Source of the DNA: Weeksellaceae bacterium | GTDB lineage: Bacteria > Bacteroidota > Bacteroidia > Flavobacteriales > Weeksellaceae | Length of the DNA: 64,000 bases | Direction: 5' to 3' | Assembly (NCBI GenBank): GCA_019459455.1 | Contig: JAIBEX010000009.1 | Coordinates: forward strand, 124,001 to 188,000 | Part shown: positions 19,334 through 28,573 of the stretch, one piece after another | Layout of the letters: every line of letters starts with the position of its first letter | How positions within the stretch are numbered: position 1 is the stretch's first letter | The notes under the pieces: model-generated | Databases searched by the model: none | What the model was told of the DNA's origin: nothing | Seen by the model: the letters and a program-made list of their open reading frames with translations, nothing else | Position numbers and translations under genes: made by a program

Positions 19334-19380
19334 CAAAAAAATCCGCTCTCTTCCGATATATATCGGAATGAGAACGGATT
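19334..19380 (-). terminator. Long-stem terminator after rpsJ
   Basis: AATCCG (19340-19345) pairs with CGGATT (19375-19380) and encloses the perfect 18-bp palindrome TTCCGATATATATCGGAA (19351-19368) with CTC/GAG between. On the minus strand the stem is followed by seven T. It ends the rpsL-rpsG-fusA-rpsJ transcript about 90 bp after the rpsJ stop. Confidence 0.85.
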
Positions 19381-19395
19381 CGTTATCATAGCACG

Positions 19396-19456
19396 CTTCG
19401 ACTTCGCTCAGCGAACGGAGTTCTATCTTTTTTTTCGGCTCTTCGACTTCGCTCAG
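19396..19456. repeat. Two REP-like copies of CTTCGACTTCGCTCAG
   Basis: Identical 16-mers CTTCGACTTCGCTCAG at 19396-19411 and 19441-19456, 45 bp apart, each in a local inverted repeat. The second lies in a stem closed by TTTTCGG/CCGAAAA. This 16-mer resembles a short repeat dispersed in many flavobacterial genomes. It lies between rpsJ and its terminator. Confidence 0.7.
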
Positions 19457-19469
19457 AGACCGAAAATCA

Positions 19470-19775
19470 TCACACTTTAATTTCTACGTCAACTCCTGAA
19501 GGAAGCTCTAATTTCATTAGCGCATCTACAGTTTTGGAAGAAGAGGAGTAGATGTCCATCAGCCTTTTGTGGGCTGAAAGCTGGAACTGCTCTCTTGCTT
19601 TCTTGTTTACGTGCGGAGACCTCAATACCGTGAAGATTCTCTTGTTCGTAGGCAAAGGAATTGGACCGTTTACAATGGCGCCAGTTGCTTTTACCGTTTT
19701 TACGATCTTCTCAGCAGACTTATCTACCAAATTATAATCGTAAGATTTTAATTTTATTCTGATTCTTTGTGACAT
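19470..19775 (-). CDS. rpsJ: 30S ribosomal protein S10 (NusE)
   Basis: 101 residues. '[18 protein letters not shown]', '[20 protein letters not shown]' and '[20 protein letters not shown]' are S10 signatures. Besides its 30S role, S10 is NusE, the NusB/NusG partner in antitermination. It follows fusA by 18 bp and is the last gene of the str-type operon, cut off from rplC by a terminator. Confidence 0.99.
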   Translation of the reverse strand: MSQRIRIKLKSYDYNLVDKSAEKIVKTVKATGAIVNGPIPLPTNKRIFTVLRSPHVNKKAREQFQLSAHKRLMDIYSSSSKTVDALMKLELPSGVDVEIKV

Positions 19776-19793
19776 TTTAATCTAATTTTAAAA

Positions 19794-21911
19794 TTAACCT
19801 TTTGCTTTGGTAATGATGGCCTCAGCAACGTTGGTAGGAGCCGCCTCGTATTTTTCAAATTCCATGGAAGAGGTAGCCCTACCCGAGGAAAGTGTTCTAA
19901 GCGTTGTAACATAACCAAACATTTCAGAAAGTGGAACGAATCCTTTGATTACTTTCGCATTGTTTCTGTCGTCCATACCGTTTACGGTACCGCGTCTCTT
20001 ATTAAGGTCGCCTACGATATCTCCCATGTACTCCTCAGGAGTTACCACTTCGATTTTCATGATAGGTTCCATAATTACAGGCTTCGCTTTTTTACCGGCT
20101 TCCTTGAAGCCCATTTTGGCAGCAAGTTCAAAAGACAGTTGGTCAGAATCCACCGCGTGGAAAGATCCGTCCTTAAGGGTTACCTTAATACCTTCTACTT
20201 CGAAACCAGCCAGTGGACCGTTCTTCATTGCTTCTTTGAAACCTTTTTCAACAGACGGTACAAATTCCTTCGGAATGTTACCCCCTTTGATCTCATTGAT
20301 GAATTCCAGACCCGGTTTGTTGTCATCGGCCGGAGCCAGTTCAAATACGATATCTGCGAATTTACCTCTACCACCGGATTGCTTCTTGTAAACTTCCCTG
20401 TGGTTTGCAGCAACAGTAAGGTTCTCCTTGTATTCAACCTGTGGTTGACCCTGGTTAACCTCCACTTTGAATTCTCTTCTCATACGGTCAACGATGATAT
20501 CCAGGTGAAGTTCACCCATTCCGGAAATAATCGTCTGTCCTGAAGCTTCGTCGGTCTTAACCTGGAAGGTAGGATCCTCTTCAGCAAGTTTAGCCAAAGC
20601 GTTACCCATTTTATCCTGGTCAGCCTTCGTCTTAGGTTCTACCGCGATACCGATAACGGGATCAGGGAAGATCATCGATTCCAAAACGATAGGGTGCTTC
20701 TCATCACAAAGGGTATCCCCTGTTTTGATGGATTTAAATCCTACGGCCGCACCAATATCTCCTGCTTCAATATATTCTACAGGATTCTGCTTGTTGGCGT
20801 GCATCTGATAGATTCTGGAAATTCTTTCCTTGCTTCCAGACCTTGTGTTCAGAACATAAGAACCTGCATCAAGTCTTCCGGAATATGCCCTGAAGAATGC
20901 CAGTCTTCCTACGAATGGATCGGTGGCAATCTTGAATGCAAGTGCAGAGAAAGGTTCAGTTACAGATGGCTGTCTTTCAATTTCAGCATCCGTTCTCGGA
21001 TCAGTTCCTTTGATGTTATCTTTGTCCATTGGAGACGGAAGATACTTACAAACGGCATCCAGCATGAACTGTACTCCTTTGTTCTTAAATGAAGAACCAC
21101 AAGTCATAGGAATAATGGAAAGATCAATAGTAGCTGCTCTCAGTGCAGCATTGATCTCATCTTCTGTAATTGAATCCGGATCTTCGAAGAATTTCTCCAT
21201 CAAAGTTTCATCATATTCAGAAACAGCCTCAACTAATTTCTCTCTGTATTCCAGAACGTCCGCTTTCATGTCTTCAGGAATTGGAACTACTTCGAAAGTC
21301 GCACCCTGTCCTGCTTCGTCCCAAACGATCGCACGGTTTTTAATTAAGTCTACAACACCTTTAAAATCCTCCTCGGCACCGATTGGCAATACAATAGGAA
21401 CTGCATTGGAACCCAACATTTCCTTTACCTGTTTTACAACATTAAGGAAGTCGGCACCCTGGCGGTCCATTTTGTTCACGAATCCCATACGGGCAACTTT
21501 ATAGTTGTCAGCAAGTCTCCAGTTGGTTTCAGACTGAGGCTCCACCCCGTCTACTGCGGAGAAAAGGAACACCAATCCGTCCAATACTCTTAAAGAACGG
21601 TTAACTTCAACAGTGAAGTCAACGTGTCCCGGTGTATCGATGATGTTGAAGTGATACTCTTTGGTATCTGGCAAAACAGTACCCTGGTTGGTTGGGAAAT
21701 TCCATTTACAGGTTGTTGCTGCCGAGGTAATGGTAATACCTCTTTCCGCCTCCTGCTCCATCCAGTCCATTGTAGAAGCACCTTCGTGAACCTCTCCAAT
21801 TTTGTGCGTCTTACCGGTGTAAAATAAAATTCTTTCTGTAGTGGTGGTCTTCCCTGCATCAATATGTGCAGCGATACCGATATTTCTTGTAAATTTAAGA
21901 TCTCTTGCCAT
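19794..21911 (-). CDS. fusA: Elongation factor G
   Basis: 705 residues. GTPase G1 'AHIDAGKTT' begins at residue 15. 'DTPGHVDF' and '[10 protein letters not shown]' follow, then domains II to V with the C-terminal '[20 protein letters not shown]' and '[20 protein letters not shown]'. It translocates tRNA-mRNA on the ribosome and recycles ribosomes with RRF; it is the target of fusidic acid. 6 bp after rpsG. Confidence 0.99.
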   Translation of the reverse strand: MARDLKFTRNIGIAAHIDAGKTTTTERILFYTGKTHKIGEVHEGASTMDWMEQEAERGITITSAATTCKWNFPTNQGTVLPDTKEYHFNIIDTPGHVDFTVEVNRSLRVLDGLVFLFSAVDGVEPQSETNWRLADNYKVARMGFVNKMDRQGADFLNVVKQVKEMLGSNAVPIVLPIGAEEDFKGVVDLIKNRAIVWDEAGQGATFEVVPIPEDMKADVLEYREKLVEAVSEYDETLMEKFFEDPDSITEDEINAALRAATIDLSIIPMTCGSSFKNKGVQFMLDAVCKYLPSPMDKDNIKGTDPRTDAEIERQPSVTEPFSALAFKIATDPFVGRLAFFRAYSGRLDAGSYVLNTRSGSKERISRIYQMHANKQNPVEYIEAGDIGAAVGFKSIKTGDTLCDEKHPIVLESMIFPDPVIGIAVEPKTKADQDKMGNALAKLAEEDPTFQVKTDEASGQTIISGMGELHLDIIVDRMRREFKVEVNQGQPQVEYKENLTVAANHREVYKKQSGGRGKFADIVFELAPADDNKPGLEFINEIKGGNIPKEFVPSVEKGFKEAMKNGPLAGFEVEGIKVTLKDGSFHAVDSDQLSFELAAKMGFKEAGKKAKPVIMEPIMKIEVVTPEEYMGDIVGDLNKRRGTVNGMDDRNNAKVIKGFVPLSEMFGYVTTLRTLSSGRATSSMEFEKYEAAPTNVAEAIITKAKG

Positions 21912-21917
21912 TTCAGA

Positions 21918-22394
21918 TTAGAATTTAAAGTGTGAGAAAGCCTTGTTGGCCTCTGCCATTTTGTGGGTATCTGATTTCTTCTTGAAAGCAGCACCTTCTT
22001 CTCTGGAAGCGGCGATAACTTCTGCAGCCAATTTCTGAGCCATAGATTTATCGTTTCTTGCCTTTGAATATTTGATTAACCACTTCATTGCCATAGAAAT
22101 CTTTCTGTCGGCTCTGATGGGCATAGGGATCTGAAAGTTTGCACCTCCAATTCTTCTTGAACGCACCTCTACGTGAGGCATTACGTTGGTAAGGGCATCT
22201 TTCCAGATTTCCAGGGAAGTTTTTTCAGTTTCACCTTTCTTCGCCTCTACAAGCTCTAAAGCATCATAGAAAATTTTGAATGCGATTGACTTTTTACCGT
22301 CAAGCATTAAGTTATTTACAAATCTTGTTACCAGCTGATCATTAAATTTTGGATCCGGTAACAACGGTCTTTTTTTTGCTTTCGTTTTTCTCAT
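21918..22394 (-). CDS. rpsG: 30S ribosomal protein S7
   Basis: 158 residues. '[20 protein letters not shown]', '[20 protein letters not shown]' and '[20 protein letters not shown]' are diagnostic. S7 organises the 3' major domain of 16S rRNA at the E site. 25 bp after rpsL. Confidence 0.99.
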   Translation of the reverse strand: MRKTKAKKRPLLPDPKFNDQLVTRFVNNLMLDGKKSIAFKIFYDALELVEAKKGETEKTSLEIWKDALTNVMPHVEVRSRRIGGANFQIPMPIRADRKISMAMKWLIKYSKARNDKSMAQKLAAEVIAASREEGAAFKKKSDTHKMAEANKAFSHFKF

Positions 22395-22419
22395 TGTTTT
22401 GTACCTTAAAAATTAATGA

Positions 22420-22833
22420 TTACTTTTTCTTGCCTTTAGCTGGTGCAGCAGCAGCCTGACCTGGTTTTGGTCTCTTCGCTCCGTACTTGGATCTTCTCTG
22501 TGTTCTTCCACTCACACCTGCAGTGTCTAAAGCACCTCTTACAATGTGATAACGTACTCCCGGTAGGTCTTTCACCCTTCCGCCTCTTACCAATACTATC
22601 GAGTGCTCCTGAAGATTATGTCCTTCGCCCGGGATGTAGGCGTTGATCTCCTTCCCGTTGGAAAGTCTTACCCTTGCAACTTTTCTAAGTGCAGAGTTAG
22701 GTTTCTTCGGGGTAGTGGTGTATACTCTCGTACATACACCGCGTCTTTGTGGACAAGAATCAAGGGCAGCCGATTTGCTCTTCTTGGCAAGCGTGGCTCT
22801 TCCTTTTCTTACTAATTGTTGAATAGTAGGCAT
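22420..22833 (-). CDS. rpsL: 30S ribosomal protein S12
   Basis: 137 residues. Begins '[20 protein letters not shown]'. The decoding-centre loops carry K43 ('[13 protein letters not shown]') and K88 ('[13 protein letters not shown]'), the wild-type residues whose mutation gives streptomycin resistance, so this allele looks sensitive. An Ala/Pro/Lys tail extends past E. coli S12. It heads the operon, 25 bp from a perfect promoter. Confidence 0.99.
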   Translation of the reverse strand: MPTIQQLVRKGRATLAKKSKSAALDSCPQRRGVCTRVYTTTPKKPNSALRKVARVRLSNGKEINAYIPGEGHNLQEHSIVLVRGGRVKDLPGVRYHIVRGALDTAGVSGRTQRRSKYGAKRPKPGQAAAAPAKGKKK

Positions 22834-22857
22834 TTAATTGCTTTTTATTTTAGGGTG

Positions 22858-22887
22858 CAAAAGTAAGAATAAATTTTTAACCCGCAA
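22858..22887 (-). promoter_or_regulatory. rpsL: Promoter of rpsL-rpsG-fusA-rpsJ
   Basis: Minus strand: TTG (22887-22885), 19 bp, TACTTTTG (22865-22858), then CACCC. Exact match to TTG-N19-TAnnTTTG. The leader to the rpsL ATG is only about 20 nt. Confidence 0.92.
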
Positions 22888-22911
22888 ACACTGATTTATA
22901 ATTATTTACAT

Positions 22912-24537
22912 TTAATTGGTAAACTTATCTTGCTTCAGCCTGTAGAGGGTCTGTTTTACATTGGGATTAAGATTGAATGATTTCAGGTTATTTATTAAGG
23001 TCGTAATTTCTTTCTTATTTAACGCATAAAAATCAACCCGTTCTCTGGCCGCAACCCGGTTATCCTGAATGGTCCAGGAACACACCAGTGTCCATTCGGC
23101 AGGGATTCCCCCAGGAAACCAGTCCGTATAAATCACTGCAATCTTATACTTATTCACCGCGCAATAGTCGGTGATGAATTTCCCGTTCAGCCTGTTATAC
23201 TCTTCAGGTTCAAGGTTTCGTGTTTCCATATGCATGGATGCAACCTCGGTGGAACCCAGCCCTACGATATCCAGAAGCTGAATATTACTGAAATAACAGA
23301 TCGCTCCAATATCATTGGCGACAATCTTTTGATGGCCGTAAAACTCCTTCAGGAAACGTGACATTTCTATTTGCTGTTCCGAAATGTTCTTTGGAGCCAC
23401 CTTAAGAACGGGGTGATGATAGATAACACGGTATGCCGATATTGCAACAAAACCACAAATCCCTACAAACTCGGCTAGCTTATAAAAACTGCTCTTAACC
23501 TTACGAAAATTAAAACCCTCCAAATATGAACTCGCGATTGGAATAATTAAGAGGAAAACCGAAATCAGGACATAATTCTCATATCTCATATTGAGAACCG
23601 CAAACAGGCTTTGCAGCAGACCTACCGAAACCACAGTAATAATTAAAGTTTCATTTCGTAACATCTCGCCAATGGTCTTCCCCTTGTACTTTTTCAGAAG
23701 ATGAAAGAGTAAAATAATGAAAGGGAAAAAAAGATATTTATAAAATTGCTTGTTTAGCAGGAGTCCTTTTTCAAAAATATGCCAGGCGCTTCCAAGAATC
23801 CCGTTTTCAGACGGATAAGATCCCTTTATCAGTACTGAATTGGGGAAAAAGAAGCCTCCGTTCTGTATGGAAATTATCCCAAAAACAATAACAGGAACAA
23901 AACCGGCAATAAGAATTAAAACCGACTGCTGAAATTTGTGCCGAAGCAACACCCCAAATGCTAAACTAACAGTGAAAAACATACTTTCAAACCTCACCAT
24001 AGAAATAAAAAAGGTAATAGCTAAAAGTCCTGTAAAAGTTTTTCCTTTAAAGTCCTCAAAGGTATTTTTATGGATGAAGTACACCGCAATCACCATCAGA
24101 CACAGATGCAGGGTATGCTCCATTCCTATTAGTACTGAAACATGCAGCAATGTGAAGGGTAAAAGCAAAATAAGGCTCCACTGAAGAGTTGCGGAACCAA
24201 AAAATGTTCTGAAATACCGGTGAACCGCATATACTGTTAAATACCCGAAAATAATATTCAGTACCAGAGGATAGTATTCCCAATCCCCCAGAATCTTTAT
24301 GAGGCCTGAAAGTATGAGCGTGTAGAGAATGGACGAGGAAGAACTGTCAAAACCTGAACCGTTCACACTCCAGACCCCATTCTCAGCAAAATTTCTTGCC
24401 AATGCCAGATGGATGTAAACATCATCCAGCGAATAGATATATTTTTGTCCCTGTGGTAACTGGGACCATCCTAAAAAAAAATAAAACCCGGTAACAGCCG
24501 TATAAACGATTAATAACAGATATAGATATCTCTTCAT
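22912..24537 (-). CDS. Multi-pass GT-C-like glycosyltransferase
   Basis: 541 residues from the ATG at 24537 (MKRYLYLLLIVYTAV); the longer frame to 24573 adds 12 unlikely residues. Eleven or so hydrophobic segments form an N-terminal membrane domain. The first periplasmic loop, residues 30-65, has 'YSLDDVYIHLALARNFAENG', the DD-type acidic motif of polyprenyl-phosphate-dependent GT-C enzymes (ArnT/PMT-like). A soluble C-terminal region follows ('VANDIGAICYFSNIQLLDIVG'). It probably transfers a sugar from a lipid carrier to an envelope target, but donor and acceptor are unknown. It lies alone behind the rpsL promoter, divergent from dps. Confidence 0.65.
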   Translation of the reverse strand: MKRYLYLLLIVYTAVTGFYFFLGWSQLPQGQKYIYSLDDVYIHLALARNFAENGVWSVNGSGFDSSSSSILYTLILSGLIKILGDWEYYPLVLNIIFGYLTVYAVHRYFRTFFGSATLQWSLILLLPFTLLHVSVLIGMEHTLHLCLMVIAVYFIHKNTFEDFKGKTFTGLLAITFFISMVRFESMFFTVSLAFGVLLRHKFQQSVLILIAGFVPVIVFGIISIQNGGFFFPNSVLIKGSYPSENGILGSAWHIFEKGLLLNKQFYKYLFFPFIILLFHLLKKYKGKTIGEMLRNETLIITVVSVGLLQSLFAVLNMRYENYVLISVFLLIIPIASSYLEGFNFRKVKSSFYKLAEFVGICGFVAISAYRVIYHHPVLKVAPKNISEQQIEMSRFLKEFYGHQKIVANDIGAICYFSNIQLLDIVGLGSTEVASMHMETRNLEPEEYNRLNGKFITDYCAVNKYKIAVIYTDWFPGGIPAEWTLVCSWTIQDNRVAARERVDFYALNKKEITTLINNLKSFNLNPNVKQTLYRLKQDKFTN

Positions 24538-24650
24538 CACGCAAATATCCGCTTTTTTTATGCTTACTTCCAATCTTATTAAGACGCCGGAAAAAATCGC
24601 TCATAACTTATCATACTCTTCATCATAGTTTTTCTCAATCATCCATTCAT

Positions 24651-24679
24651 CCCGATTCAAGTCGGGTTCCGTAACTTTG
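24651..24679 (+). promoter_or_regulatory. dps: dps promoter with overlapping palindrome
   Basis: TAACTTTG (24672-24679) matches the -7 consensus 13 bp before the ATG. Immediately upstream CCCGA (24651-24655) and TCGGG (24662-24666) form an inverted repeat spaced by six bases, covering the -33/spacer region, where no TTG is present. This could be an operator, but a REP-like origin is also possible. Confidence 0.5.
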
Positions 24680-24692
24680 TTTAAAAGAAATT

Positions 24693-25169
24693 ATGAAGAA
24701 TTCCAGTATTATCGGGTTGAAAGAAACTGATCTCACCCCCATTTCCAAAAAGTTGAACGAACTTTTGGCGAACTATTCCATTTTCTACCAAAATACAAGA
24801 GGTGCCCATTGGAACATTAAGGGCAGCGAGTTTTTTACCCTTCACCCTAAGTTTGAAGAACTCTACAACAACCTCGTACTCAAAATTGACGAAATTGCAG
24901 AACGTATCCTGACCCTGGGTGCCACTCCCAATCATAACTACTCGGACTATCTTACCCTTTCAACAATTAAAGAAAGCAAGGAAGTTTCCGACGGAACGAA
25001 ATGTGTGGAAAACATTCTTGCCTCCTTTAAAATAGTGATCGACCTGCAGAGAGAACTTTTGGAGATAACTGAAGCCGCCGGCGACGAGGGAACCAACTCC
25101 CAGATGAGTGATTATATTACCGAGCAGGAAAAAGAAGTCTGGATGTACAACTCCTATCTTGGCAAATAA
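24693..25169 (+). CDS. dps: Dps-family DNA-binding ferritin-like protein
   Basis: 158 residues, a four-helix ferritin-like protein of normal Dps length. The inter-subunit ferroxidase ligands are visible as H39 ('GAHWNIKG'), H51 and the acidic pair D66/E70 ('KIDEIAERILTLG'). It oxidises ferrous iron with hydrogen peroxide, storing it in a dodecamer and limiting Fenton damage. The N-terminal tail is short and only weakly basic, so DNA binding may be poor. The CCCGA-N6-TCGGG palindrome sits in the promoter and a terminator follows 22 bp after the stop, so the gene is monocistronic. Confidence 0.95.
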   Translation: MKNSSIIGLKETDLTPISKKLNELLANYSIFYQNTRGAHWNIKGSEFFTLHPKFEELYNNLVLKIDEIAERILTLGATPNHNYSDYLTLSTIKESKEVSDGTKCVENILASFKIVIDLQRELLEITEAAGDEGTNSQMSDYITEQEKEVWMYNSYLGK

Positions 25170-25191
25170 ATCGGATATATCATATATAATT

Positions 25192-25217
25192 ATCGTCTTT
25201 CCGGAGGCGATTTTTTT
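25192..25217 (+). terminator. Terminator of dps
   Basis: ATCGTC (25192-25197) pairs with GGCGAT (25206-25211), with one G-U pair, over loop TTTCCGGA and followed by six T. It lies 22 bp after the dps stop. Confidence 0.8.
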
Positions 25218-25229
25218 GTTTTGAATCTT

Positions 25230-25237
25230 TACATTTG
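25230..25237 (+). promoter_or_regulatory. pncB: -7 box upstream of pncB
   Basis: TACATTTG matches TAnnTTTG 19 bp before the ATG. The upstream T-tract of the dps terminator lies about where a -33 element would be; no TTG is found at 19 bp. Confidence 0.45.
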
Positions 25238-25256
25238 TTAAAGATAATTTCCTGTA

Positions 25257-26435
25257 ATGTACGAAGTCCGTTTAAAATCCATCCTCGACAACGATTTTTA
25301 TAAGATCACCATGCAGAACGCAGTGGTGAAACTTTTTCCGAACGAAAGGGTGAAATACGGTTTCATCAACCGCGGGAGCCATCACTTCCCAGCCGGTTTC
25401 GATGCGGAACTGCGGAAATCGGTAAATGCTATGGCCGAACTGAAGCTGAGCAGGGAGGAAAAGCAATATCTGCGGACCACCTGCCCATACCTGGACCTAC
25501 CTTACCTTGATTTCTTAGCCGGTTATCATTACGACCCCACTGAAGTTCAGATTGTACAGCATGGAAATGATCTGGAAGTCAACGTTGAGGGCGAATGGTA
25601 CCGTACCATTTTATGGGAAGTTCCACTGCTGGCACTCATATCTGAACTTCATTACAGGATGAACCATCTGGAAAGGGATTCCGATGAAACTGTGGTCAAA
25701 CGCACGCTTGAAAAAGCAGAACAACTCAATGCGCTTGGTGTTACCTATGCAGAATTCGGTACACGCAGGAGACACTCGTATAAAGTTCATGATTTGGTAT
25801 TAGACGCCCTGCTCAGGAATAAGACATCAAAGTTCACCGGGTCATCCAATGTTCATTTCGCAATGAAATACGGTGTAAAACCTATCGGTACACATGCGCA
25901 CGAATGGTTTATGTTTCACGCTGCCGAGTATGGTTTTAAGATGGCTAATGCGCTTTCACTTGAACATTGGGTCGATGTGTACCGCGGAGATCTCGGCGTT
26001 GCGCTTTCCGATACCTACACAACAGAGGTCTTCTTCCAACAGTTTGATAAAAAGTTCGCGAAACTCTTCGACGGTGTCCGCCACGACAGTGGAGATCCTG
26101 TGGAATTTGCTGAAAAGACGGTTGCGCATTACATCGCAAACGGCATTAATCCCCTTTTCAAATACATCATCTTTTCAGACGGACTTGATTTGAAAAAGGT
26201 TGAGGAAATCACCAAAGCCTGCAGAGGTAAAATCGGGATTTCTTTTGGCATAGGAACCAACCTCACCAACGATGTAGGACTTAAACCGATGAATATCGTT
26301 ATAAAACTCATCGCAGCAAAATCTACCAGCGGCGACTGGGTTCCCACCGTGAAACTGTCCGATGAACGAGGGAAATATACCGGTGACCCCGAAATGATTG
26401 AACTGGCAAAGAAATTCCTGGGGATTAAGGATTAA
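25257..26435 (+). CDS. pncB: Nicotinate phosphoribosyltransferase
   Basis: 392 residues. Converts nicotinate and PRPP to nicotinate mononucleotide in NAD salvage. The N-terminus 'LKSILDNDFYKITMQNAVV' and 'YGFINRG' are family hallmarks. 'EFGTRRRHS' (166-174) and the phosphorylatable H213 in 'PIGTHAHEWFMFHA' mark the active site, and 'FSDGLDLKKVEEI' with 'ISFGIGTNLTND' form the phosphate-binding barrel end. Normal length. It is followed 23 bp later by a YciI-like lipoprotein on the same strand, with no obvious functional link. Confidence 0.97.
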   Translation: MYEVRLKSILDNDFYKITMQNAVVKLFPNERVKYGFINRGSHHFPAGFDAELRKSVNAMAELKLSREEKQYLRTTCPYLDLPYLDFLAGYHYDPTEVQIVQHGNDLEVNVEGEWYRTILWEVPLLALISELHYRMNHLERDSDETVVKRTLEKAEQLNALGVTYAEFGTRRRHSYKVHDLVLDALLRNKTSKFTGSSNVHFAMKYGVKPIGTHAHEWFMFHAAEYGFKMANALSLEHWVDVYRGDLGVALSDTYTTEVFFQQFDKKFAKLFDGVRHDSGDPVEFAEKTVAHYIANGINPLFKYIIFSDGLDLKKVEEITKACRGKIGISFGIGTNLTNDVGLKPMNIVIKLIAAKSTSGDWVPTVKLSDERGKYTGDPEMIELAKKFLGIKD

Positions 26436-26458
26436 AAAAACCAAAAACCATATTATCC

Positions 26459-26980
26459 ATGAAAAATTCAATCCTTCTCACACTCACTTTACTTGTGTTA
26501 ATGTCCTGCGCCGTTTCGCCTAAAGGTCAGGATGGGAAGCCGGGGGCTGCCGGCAAATCAGGGTCAGAAATTGCCGCCGGCAATCCCTTTAATCAGAAAC
26601 TGGCAGATTCGCTGGGTGCTGATAAGATGGGAATGAAGCCCTACATGCTTGTCATTTTGAAAACCGGACCGAAGGACGCAGAAATCACGGATAAAGTCCA
26701 GCGGCAGGAACTGTTTAAAGGTCATTTTTCTAATATGAGTGAAATGGAAAAGTCCGGAAAACTTAAACTGGCAGGTCCATTTTCCACCAAGAACAGCCTT
26801 GGTTACCGAGGGATTTTCCTACTGGATGTAAAAACAGAAGCCGAAGCCCAGGCCCTTTTACAGAACGACCCGACCATCAAGAATGGCATCTTTGAAGTGG
26901 AAATCCTTCCCTGGTATGGTTCCGCCGCCATTCCGATGCATTTGAAATACCATAAAAAGATCTCGAAAGAAAATCCTTAG
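26459..26980 (+). CDS. Lipid-anchored YciI-like protein
   Basis: 173 residues. A lipoprotein signal ends LMSC with Cys17 as the lipidation site. A short Gly/Ala-rich stretch with a collagen-like 'GQDGKPGAAGKSG' follows. From about 60 the protein resembles the YciI/YCII ferredoxin-fold family: 'YMLVILKTGPKDAEI', 'QRQELFKGHFSNMSEMEKSG', 'LAGPF', 'GIFLLDVKTEAEAQALLQND' and 'EVEILPWYGSAAI'. YciI proteins are normally cytoplasmic, so outward export as a lipoprotein is unusual. Possibly cotranscribed with pncB. Function unknown. Confidence 0.75.
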   Translation: MKNSILLTLTLLVLMSCAVSPKGQDGKPGAAGKSGSEIAAGNPFNQKLADSLGADKMGMKPYMLVILKTGPKDAEITDKVQRQELFKGHFSNMSEMEKSGKLKLAGPFSTKNSLGYRGIFLLDVKTEAEAQALLQNDPTIKNGIFEVEILPWYGSAAIPMHLKYHKKISKENP

Positions 26981-27074
26981 CCGTGTGCAAAAAACAGGTC
27001 CCATCAGTCCGACCTTGCTGAACAACTTTTCCACAACCGGGACAAATCATTATTTTTCTTCCTATTTTTGAAAT

Positions 27075-28553
27075 ATGGAAATCACCAGTTTATTTTTCGG
27101 TATTTTTCTCGGTGCGGTCCTCGGCGCGGTTATTCTGTATTTCATTTTAAAATCAGCTCATGTGCCGAGAAAAGATTTTGATGAACTCAATAATAAATTT
27201 ATCCGCACGAACTCCAATCTGGAAAATTTCAACCAAAAAATCAGTGAACTGGATGGCTTTTATAAAAAGGAAAAGGAAAGCAACCTGCAGCAGACAGAAG
27301 TCTTAAATCAACTCAAAAATGAGAGGGCCACAATCTTGGCTGAAAATAACGCACAAAATCTAAGAATCGTAGAGCAGGCAGAGATCAACAAGAAACAAAG
27401 CACGGAAATCCGCGACCTTCAGGCAGAAAAAAACAGTCTTATCGCGGTGAAGTCACACCTTTCCTCACAAAATGAGAAACTGCAGGAGTTGCTGGATACC
27501 CAAAAAGCGGAAATCCTGAAAATGCAGGAGACAGCTAAAAATGAATTTAAAATTCTGGCCAATGAAATCCTGGAAGAAAAATCCAGGAAATTCACTGATA
27601 CGAACAGGGAAAATCTCGATGTGCTGCTGAAACCGTTGGGAGAAAACCTTGAAACATTCAAGAAACGGGTCAATGAAGTGTATGAAAACGAAGCCCGGGA
27701 GCGGTTTTCCCTAAACAGTACCATAAAACTCATGATGGAGCAGACCACCAAAGTGAGCCAGGAAGCAAACAACCTCGCTGCTGCCCTCAAGGGTCAAAGT
27801 AAAACGCAGGGAGATTGGGGCGAGATGATTCTGGAGAGGATCCTGGAAGATTCCGGCCTGGCAAAGGACCGGGAGTATTTCTCACAGTATACTATCAAGA
27901 ATGAAAGTGGTGAGAACCAACGACCCGACTTTGTATTGAAACTACCGGGGAACCAATTGGTGATTATTGACTCAAAGGTCTCGCTGAACGCTTATGAAAG
28001 GATGATTTCGGCAGAGAATGAAGAGGAAAGGAAACAAAATCTGATGCTTCATATCGCGGCGGTTAAAAAACACATCGACACCCTTTCTCAAAAAAAATAT
28101 GATGACTTAAAGGAGTCGCTGGATTTCACCATTATGTTCATTCCGGTAGAGCCAGCATTCCTTACAGCGGTGCAGTATGATTCGCAACTTTGGAATTATG
28201 CTTATCACAAACACATTATTTTATTAAGTCCAACCAATCTTATTGCTTATCTGAAACTGATCTCCGATGTATGGAAACGGGCCGACCAAAATGCAAATGC
28301 ACTTGAAATCGCAGACCGGGGCGGCAAACTGTACGACAAATTTGTAAGTTTTGTTGAGAACCTGGAGAAGGTTGGGAAAAATATAGATCAGGCAAAGAGT
28401 TCGTACAGCGACGCCTTCAAACAGCTTGCTACAGGAAACGACAACCTGGTCACCCAAACGCAGAAACTAAAACTTCTGGGCGCAAAAAACAGAAAAAACC
28501 TACCTTCGACCTTGATTGAAAATGCCGATAACCAAATAGATTTCAGCGAATAG
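27075..28553 (+). CDS. rmuC: DNA recombination protein RmuC family
   Basis: 492 residues. An N-terminal membrane anchor (about 3-25) leads to a long coiled coil (about 35-190, rich in Glu/Lys/Gln heptads), then the RmuC domain (200-470) with 'QGDWGEMILERILEDSGL', 'RPDFVLKLPGNQLVIIDSKV' and 'LDFTIMFIPVEPAFLTA'. RmuC proteins limit recombination between inverted repeats in E. coli and carry a predicted PD-(D/E)XK-like nuclease core (E, D...DSK visible). 20 bp before the RNA methyltransferase gene, so probably cotranscribed. Confidence 0.95.
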   Translation: MEITSLFFGIFLGAVLGAVILYFILKSAHVPRKDFDELNNKFIRTNSNLENFNQKISELDGFYKKEKESNLQQTEVLNQLKNERATILAENNAQNLRIVEQAEINKKQSTEIRDLQAEKNSLIAVKSHLSSQNEKLQELLDTQKAEILKMQETAKNEFKILANEILEEKSRKFTDTNRENLDVLLKPLGENLETFKKRVNEVYENEARERFSLNSTIKLMMEQTTKVSQEANNLAAALKGQSKTQGDWGEMILERILEDSGLAKDREYFSQYTIKNESGENQRPDFVLKLPGNQLVIIDSKVSLNAYERMISAENEEERKQNLMLHIAAVKKHIDTLSQKKYDDLKESLDFTIMFIPVEPAFLTAVQYDSQLWNYAYHKHIILLSPTNLIAYLKLISDVWKRADQNANALEIADRGGKLYDKFVSFVENLEKVGKNIDQAKSSYSDAFKQLATGNDNLVTQTQKLKLLGAKNRKNLPSTLIENADNQIDFSE

Positions 28554-28573
28554 AAATCTACTAATCTTATAAT

